Source: Enoplosus armatus (Eukaryota > Chordata > Actinopteri > Centrarchiformes > Enoplosidae). Taken from it: 64,000 nucleotides of DNA. This document shows, piece by piece, positions 59,093 through 64,000 of this stretch. The number at the start of each line of letters is the position of its first letter. The stretch's first letter is position 1. The stretch is from NCBI RefSeq assembly GCF_043641665.1, contig NC_092183.1, positions 16,702,501 to 16,766,500 on the forward strand. The letters are read 5' to 3'. A program made the translations under genes and the position numbers. A model generated the notes under the pieces. The model was not told where the DNA came from and ran no database searches. It saw only the letters and a list, made by a program, of their open reading frames with translations.

Positions 59093-59152
59093 GTGCTCCT
59101 GTGTGTAGCCAGAGGGAGAAGCTAAGAGAAATGGGAGATGATTATATCCCAG
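59093..59152 (+). other. Weak candidate small exon
   Basis: A 60-base segment preceded by TTGATTGACAG and followed by the donor-like GTAATAAG. One frame is open across it (core residues APVCSQREKLREMGDDYIP). The upstream pyrimidine tract is poor and the peptide is not recognised. Chance splice-like pairs of this quality are common. Confidence 0.1.
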
Positions 59153-59843
59153 GTAATAAGTGTGGGCTGTCCACAGCAGGCATGGAGATGCTATCTGGAG
59201 AAGCTGTGGCCTATGGATTAGAGGATGTTAGTGGGTCAGCCACTCCACTGAACAATGTGTATATGTCTGCATCTGTGTGCACATTCATACACTCTTATCC
59301 TTGTGTGTGTGGATATATGCATCAATGAAGTGAAGCTTGTAATGCCTAGTTTTTGTCGAGACTGTATCAAAGGGGTGTTAATTTAGCTATGGGAATTTTT
59401 AAGGTTGTATTTTGTGGAGGTGTTGCTCTGGACTGCATTGTGTAGAAAGGTGTTTCGTCTGTTAAAGGAGTTGAATCATCACATCTCTGTAAAAGAAATG
59501 ACATTAACAGTTTAAAAAAATTTAAATCCAAGGGGTGCACCATTTTTTTTAACATACAATCTTAAGTTTTTATAGTTGTTACCCCCCAAAAAATAATCCC
59601 TTGTAATTGCTGGCTTTTGTCTATGTCGGTTTGGTTCATGGGAGCCAAATGGTGCTTTGGACAGGATAAAAACTGCCCTCCACAGTGTCTTGAGTAGCTT
59701 TGTGATTTAAGAGCTTTGTTTTTGTAAGTCTCCTGTCATTAAAATAATTCATTACCAGTGAACGTTGGAGGCTCCACAATGAATCAGCTGGCTTTTCTGC
59801 ATTCTTCTAAAGACCAAAAGAGGTGTGGGGTTGAGTGAGAAAA

Positions 59844-59879
59844 TGTGTGTGTGTGTGTGTGTGTGTGTGTTGGGGGGGG
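59844..59879. repeat. (TG)13 microsatellite with G8
   Basis: Twenty-seven bases of TG followed by a T and eight G. Confidence 0.93.
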
Positions 59880-60177
59880 TAAGAGACTTTATTTCCCCAG
59901 CACTAAAAAGCGAAATGACTTCATGGTTGAAACCACAGGGGAGACAGGAATGCTGGGACCCCACTGGACCATCAGAATTCATTCTCTGCAGCATACTGGG
60001 AGTGTGTTTGTGTTCTCAGGGCGTGGCAGCAGTGTTAGAGATGTCTTGGAGAAAACTTGGGAGAAAGCCAGGATGTTCTTTGCCATCAGAGCTTCATTTT
60101 AAACTTCAGTTTTCTTCAACCTGCTAATTACATAAATCAAGGTAATAAATAGGACTGGTGTTGAGACAGAACTGTTT

Positions 60178-60195
60178 GGGGGGGGGGGGGGGGGG
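60178..60195. repeat. Poly-G tract (G18)
   Basis: Eighteen uninterrupted G, lying 106 bases before a second G run. Confidence 0.9.
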
Positions 60196-60289
60196 TGCAC
60201 AATGACCACTCCCTGACCCTGGAGTGTGGGACCCCACCTGACCTCAAGACTAGGGTTCAAACGGTCAATTGTAGGTCACTGGCAGAATT

Positions 60290-60318
60290 GTGTGTGTGTG
60301 TGGGGGGGGGGGGGGGGG
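60290..60318. repeat. (TG)6-G17 compound repeat
   Basis: A short TG run (60290-60301) that passes directly into 17 G (60302-60318). Together with 60178-60195 it makes a strongly G-rich, quadruplex-prone neighbourhood. Confidence 0.9.
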
Positions 60319-60844
60319 CACTTAGTGTGTGAGGGTGTGCCAGAGGGTGTAAAGCTTGTGTGTATGTATGTGTGAAGGCTACAGGGGATGTAGCCTCTGA
60401 TCCCTAATTAATACTCAGAATGAATGACCTGCAGGTTTCCCGTCGCCAAACAGTGCTCTTTCCTCACATCTCTCCAACACACACATACGCCTTCCCTGTC
60501 AGAAATATATACGTAGTTTCCCACAAATTACAGTGTGTTTACATGTACCACATCCATTGACTGTCCCTACTCCTACTGTATGCTTATCTGCCCCCTCCTC
60601 TTTTATCTCTGTTATCATCCTATCTTTCTTGCCATTCATCTGTCTCTCCTGTCCTAGCTACCAGGCTTGCTATCTATCCTTCTAATGAGCTCCACGGACT
60701 CTTCTAAACAGTTGTCAAACAATCCTCACACAGTCATCACTTTTACTGGGCTCAAGCTAAGGCATAAACAGCAGCAGCACCCTCGTGGCAACCTGCCTTA
60801 AGAAGCAGAGCAAGAGAAACTGTGGCTTAACACACTTGGCTCTA

Positions 60845-61240
60845 AAATGCGTCTTGGGTGACCAGGTCACAAGTGGGATACAGGTGCTATTGAATCCAAA
60901 AGTAACTGAGAAGGCACTGGGTTCCATCCTGTGAAGACACAAGTTCCTCCTTTAAGGAAGATTGTCCCTAACTGAGTTAACTTTAGCACAAAAATCAACT
61001 GAAATAGCCACAGTAATCCTCTTTTTTATCTGCTTGTTAAAATATACATTTTCTTTTCGGCAAAGGTCTCAGTTTCCTAGGGATTATCAAATGTAAACAG
61101 AGATGCTAAATCTAAGCACATGTGGTCACTCAAGATGCATCTGAGATGCATACTGATGACAGGTATGAACTGCTATCTGTCCCAGCTGTATCTAGACACT
61201 ATCTGGATTTTTCTGGAGTCAAGAATCTAGGTCTGAACAG
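60845..61240. mobile_element. Degenerate palindromic MITE, same family as 33675
   Basis: The left part, ATGCGTCTTGGGTGACCAGG and onward (60847-60880), is matched in inverted orientation by the right part, CACATGTGGTCACTCAAGATGC and onward (61118-61160). The reverse complement of the right end, 61240 to 61150, reads through CTGTTCAGACCTAG and TTCATACCTGTCATCAGTATGC, like the start of the 33675 copy. This fits a non-autonomous DNA transposon with long inverted ends and about 230 bases between. Both ends are decayed and I cannot fix the target duplication. No coding capacity. Confidence 0.55.
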
Positions 61241-62515
61241 AGAGGGCAGATACTGACAGATGTTAACAGTCATCAATCATCAAAGTGCAAGAAGGACAGA
61301 GAGAGATTTTAACTACAAGCAGTGGGTGAGAAACTATTGAGAGCTTTTCCTTACGCTATCACCTCCCCCTAATTTCCCCAACCTCGTTCTTCTTGAGGCC
61401 AACATGTGACCATCACTCACAGTGTCTGTACAAGGCAAGCACCCAGTTCATCAGAAACACCTTCTCTGGCCCCAAACCTGACCCGTTCTCTCCTGGGGTC
61501 AGGATAACAGGCTGCAGGGATAATGCACTGGATGAGAAATGGACCGGAGACTGTGGCGTATGTGTGTGTCTGTGTGTGTGCACGAGTGCCTGCTCAGCTG
61601 CATTTGGAATATATGTTTCAGTGTGTATAATGTGTATGACTGGCCTGTCAGAGGGGGCCTGTGGAGGTTACGCAAACACAGAGGAGGGTTATTTATACTT
61701 CCAGGAAATTATGGTGGGTTCTGTCAGATCTGGCCCACTCTAGCCTGATCTGGCTTGGTATTGGTCTAGTCTTAACCTATTTTCAGCCCACATAGAGCTA
61801 GTGATACACAGAGAAGCAGAATTGTGCTAATACGGCTGTCAGTGACAACCCCAGTGGCCAAACTCTGTCAGTCTACGGCTCTGAGCCCACCTCCACAGAT
61901 GGTCCAGCAGTACTTAAGAATTCACCCCCAGGGTTTTACTGCTCCGTTGTATGGAGTACTGTCACAGCACAAGGAGCATGTGGTTTAGATATGGGAACAG
62001 CATCCTTCAAGAGCTCTCATGGCCTGGCACAATGAGATGTCTCCACCCCCAGTAAAAGACAAGACAACTGGGCATGCCCTCTTTTATGACAGGACACAGC
62101 CTACCAGCTGAGGAAGTTTTTAGTTGCTGATACAAGCCAAACGTTACATTTTGCATAACATGATTGAATAATGCCCATTTAAGCTTTTCATTTCTTTTAA
62201 GTCAGAACTTTAATTCACTTTGTCTTAGTAGCTCTGTGGTTGTATAACATGCTAATGAGACTTCAGTTTCCATGTACTTAGTCAGTCAGATAGTCAGCTT
62301 GTCAGGCAACCAGCCAGTCAGAGGACGGTGATTTACTGTCCTGCGTCCAGAGAAAGGAAACCTGCTGTTACCTCTCGTTCAGCCGGCCACCCTTTTACTC
62401 TAAATGAGGCAAAAAAAGCCGCAAATCCACAAATCAGCATTTACTAATTTGTTTATTGCCCTCGTTCTGGCTGCTGCTCCTCCTCTCTCACCCACCCTCT
62501 TACCACCCCTCCATA

Positions 62516-62518
<3 letters not shown>

Positions 62519-62552
<34 letters not shown>
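62519..62552. repeat. (TC)17 microsatellite
   Basis: Thirty-four uninterrupted bases of TC. Confidence 0.96.
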
Positions 62553-62556
<4 letters not shown>

Positions 62557-63160
62557 TTATTGATCTCTAAGCTAAAAAGTGCAAGTGTTACAGGGTGTGT
62601 TAGGTCTTCAGAAACAGGCTGTCATGTGCATTAATGCATATATAGGGAGTGGGCGTAATAAGTCCCTGAGGCATTCTGAGAAAATTGAACACACATCCAG
62701 TGACAGTCTTGTTTTGCCTTGTTTTACACTGGTGACGCAGAGGCAACAGCAGTTGAGTCGCACTAGTCCCTGAGGTCAAAGCACACGCTCACTGTGCACA
62801 CTTGTCATGTATGCATGCATGTCTGGTAGTATGCCTCACACATCCCGCTGTGTGCATATGTGTAATGTATGTTGGTGAAGTAAGTGATGAACTTGGGCTG
62901 GTGGCATCTGGATAGGTGCCAGGGTGAGTCATAAACGAGCAGGGGGTTGAATTTAGGTGCAAGGGGGCGACAGGGGAGGGGGGTGCACCACTGAGTGTGT
63001 CTGTCCTGGCAGGTCCCCTGCTCAAATTCCACTGATACGACTTTAATCAGGCCTAATCTGCTTATTGGCCTCCTGGGGCACTGATCAGCCTAAAGTGCTT
63101 AACGAAATGCAGGGACCCATAAGATGCTGCCACTCGAAAGCATAAAGTGGGTTGCAGCTG

Positions 63161-63175
63161 TTTTTTTTTTTTTTT
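63161..63175. repeat. Poly-T tract (T15)
   Basis: An uninterrupted T run with no recognisable retroposon body next to it. Confidence 0.9.
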
Positions 63176-64000
63176 ACTTAATGTGATTAATTAAAACAAA
63201 CTATACTAAAAAGAATTCCTTTACCTCTGCGCGTTTTCCTGACTCCTTCACCGTCCTCCTGATTTCCATCTTTCCTTTCCCACTTGTGAGATGAATTTAT
63301 GTGACACCTACAAAAGCTTGTTGGGTTTGTTATAAGTAGTAAATTTGTTTTAGCTTAATATGTGGTCATTTCCTACTGTATAAGCCAGTAAACTCCGCTT
63401 TCACCTTTTCTCTGCTTATATTGGGTCACTTGTCTGCATTGCTGTAAGTTCCACATGTCCAGCACACTACAAAAAATTACACTTGCATCAAATAGTCTCT
63501 AAAACAGACATGAAGAAACCTAAAAAGAACATAACTCTCCATACTGTTATCACATCAACAGCTTATCACACCAGACTGCAGAATTTTCCTCTGCAGAACA
63601 TTTGAGAGATGAGACAGGGCCAATCCTGTTGTTTTCTGTGATTGTGAAGACTAATAGAATAATTGACTTGATCTTGTAATGGGGGTTAAGAGACATAACC
63701 CCGGCTAATGAGAGACAGAGACAAATTTGTTCACGATAATGAATTTCGTTCAAACAAGCATGTAAGGCAGCATTGTCTGTGCCACGAACGAAAGGGAAAA
63801 GCTGTGTGAGCGCTTTCTGCTCAGTCTGTATCTTATTCTCCGTAATACACCTGACACTGTGTGATAAGGTGAATGTGATGCTAGATGAGTTCATAGGCCG
63901 TGTCAGGGCACTTGTCACCTGTGCCACTTTATGATCATAGATTATCAGATTAATGCTGATGCTTCACGTGGGCTATCCTCAATTTCATTTGATTCAAAAG

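Larger units (their letters stand above)
58701..60844. other. Gene-free stretch
   Basis: No gene is recognised. It holds the weak exon candidate at 59093-59152, AT-rich DNA at 59330-59600 that has the feel of an old interspersed repeat but that I cannot name, and TG arrays with G runs at 59844-60318. Confidence 0.55.
61241..64000. other. Gene-free stretch to window end
   Basis: No gene is recognised. Mixed DNA with a CT array (62519), a T15 run (63161) and AT-rich DNA after 63180. Open frames are at most 125 codons, on both strands, and lack motifs. Confidence 0.58.

Noticed and set aside
59330..59600. Possible old interspersed repeat
   Set aside because: The sequence feels familiar as fish repeat DNA, but I found no inverted ends, target duplication or second copy in the window to support it.
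60250..60262. GGTTCAAAC resembling a tRNA B-box
   Set aside because: No matching A-box or cloverleaf in the surrounding bases.

Overview
The window looks like nuclear DNA of a vertebrate, most likely a bony fish, and I see no protein-coding gene in it that I can support. Open frames are short (the longest is 191 codons and lies over low-complexity purine-rich DNA), they sit on both strands, and many are just translations of CA/TG or GA/CT repeats. There are no operons, ribosome binding sites, CRISPR arrays, rRNA, or tRNAs that I can recognise. The fish inference rests on the many long dinucleotide microsatellites, the scarcity of interspersed repeats, and two degenerate inverted-repeat transposon families that I recognise as fish-type from memory. 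One is a Tc1/mariner-like MITE at 5363-5728 with long terminal inverted repeats and a TA target duplication. The other is a palindromic family with fragments at 33675-33810 and 60845-61240.

The layout alternates two kinds of DNA. About thirty islands of 100-400 bases have balanced composition, low repetitiveness and clustered motifs for homeodomain, FOX, TCF/LEF, MEIS/TGIF, octamer and nuclear-receptor proteins. They lie at about 2.5, 5.0, 9.1-10, 11.2-13.4, 16, 18-19, 21.4-23.2, 25.3-26.7, 28-29.3, 31-31.9, 35, 38, 43.7-45.2, 47.9, 49.7-50.7, 53-53.9, 56.2 and 58.4 kb. Between them is AT-rich or simple-repeat DNA with (CA)n, (GA)n, (TA)n and homopolymer tracts. This matches a gene desert or a very large intron of a developmental regulator, a genomic regulatory block. 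Conservation cannot be seen in a single sequence, so the islands are candidates only, and I do not recognise the host or target gene.

The most distinctive local signals are these: six same-strand RGGTCA nuclear-receptor half-sites in 106 bases at 49738-49843, including two perfect DR1 elements; a perfect 12-base MEIS/PKNOX/TGIF palindrome at 3367-3378; a perfect 24-base palindrome at 24306-24329; and five C or G homopolymers of 17-24 bases. Three short stretches with splice-like borders (11339-11402 plus, 18145-18228 minus, 59093-59152 plus) are recorded as weak exon candidates because a large intron could hide small exons.
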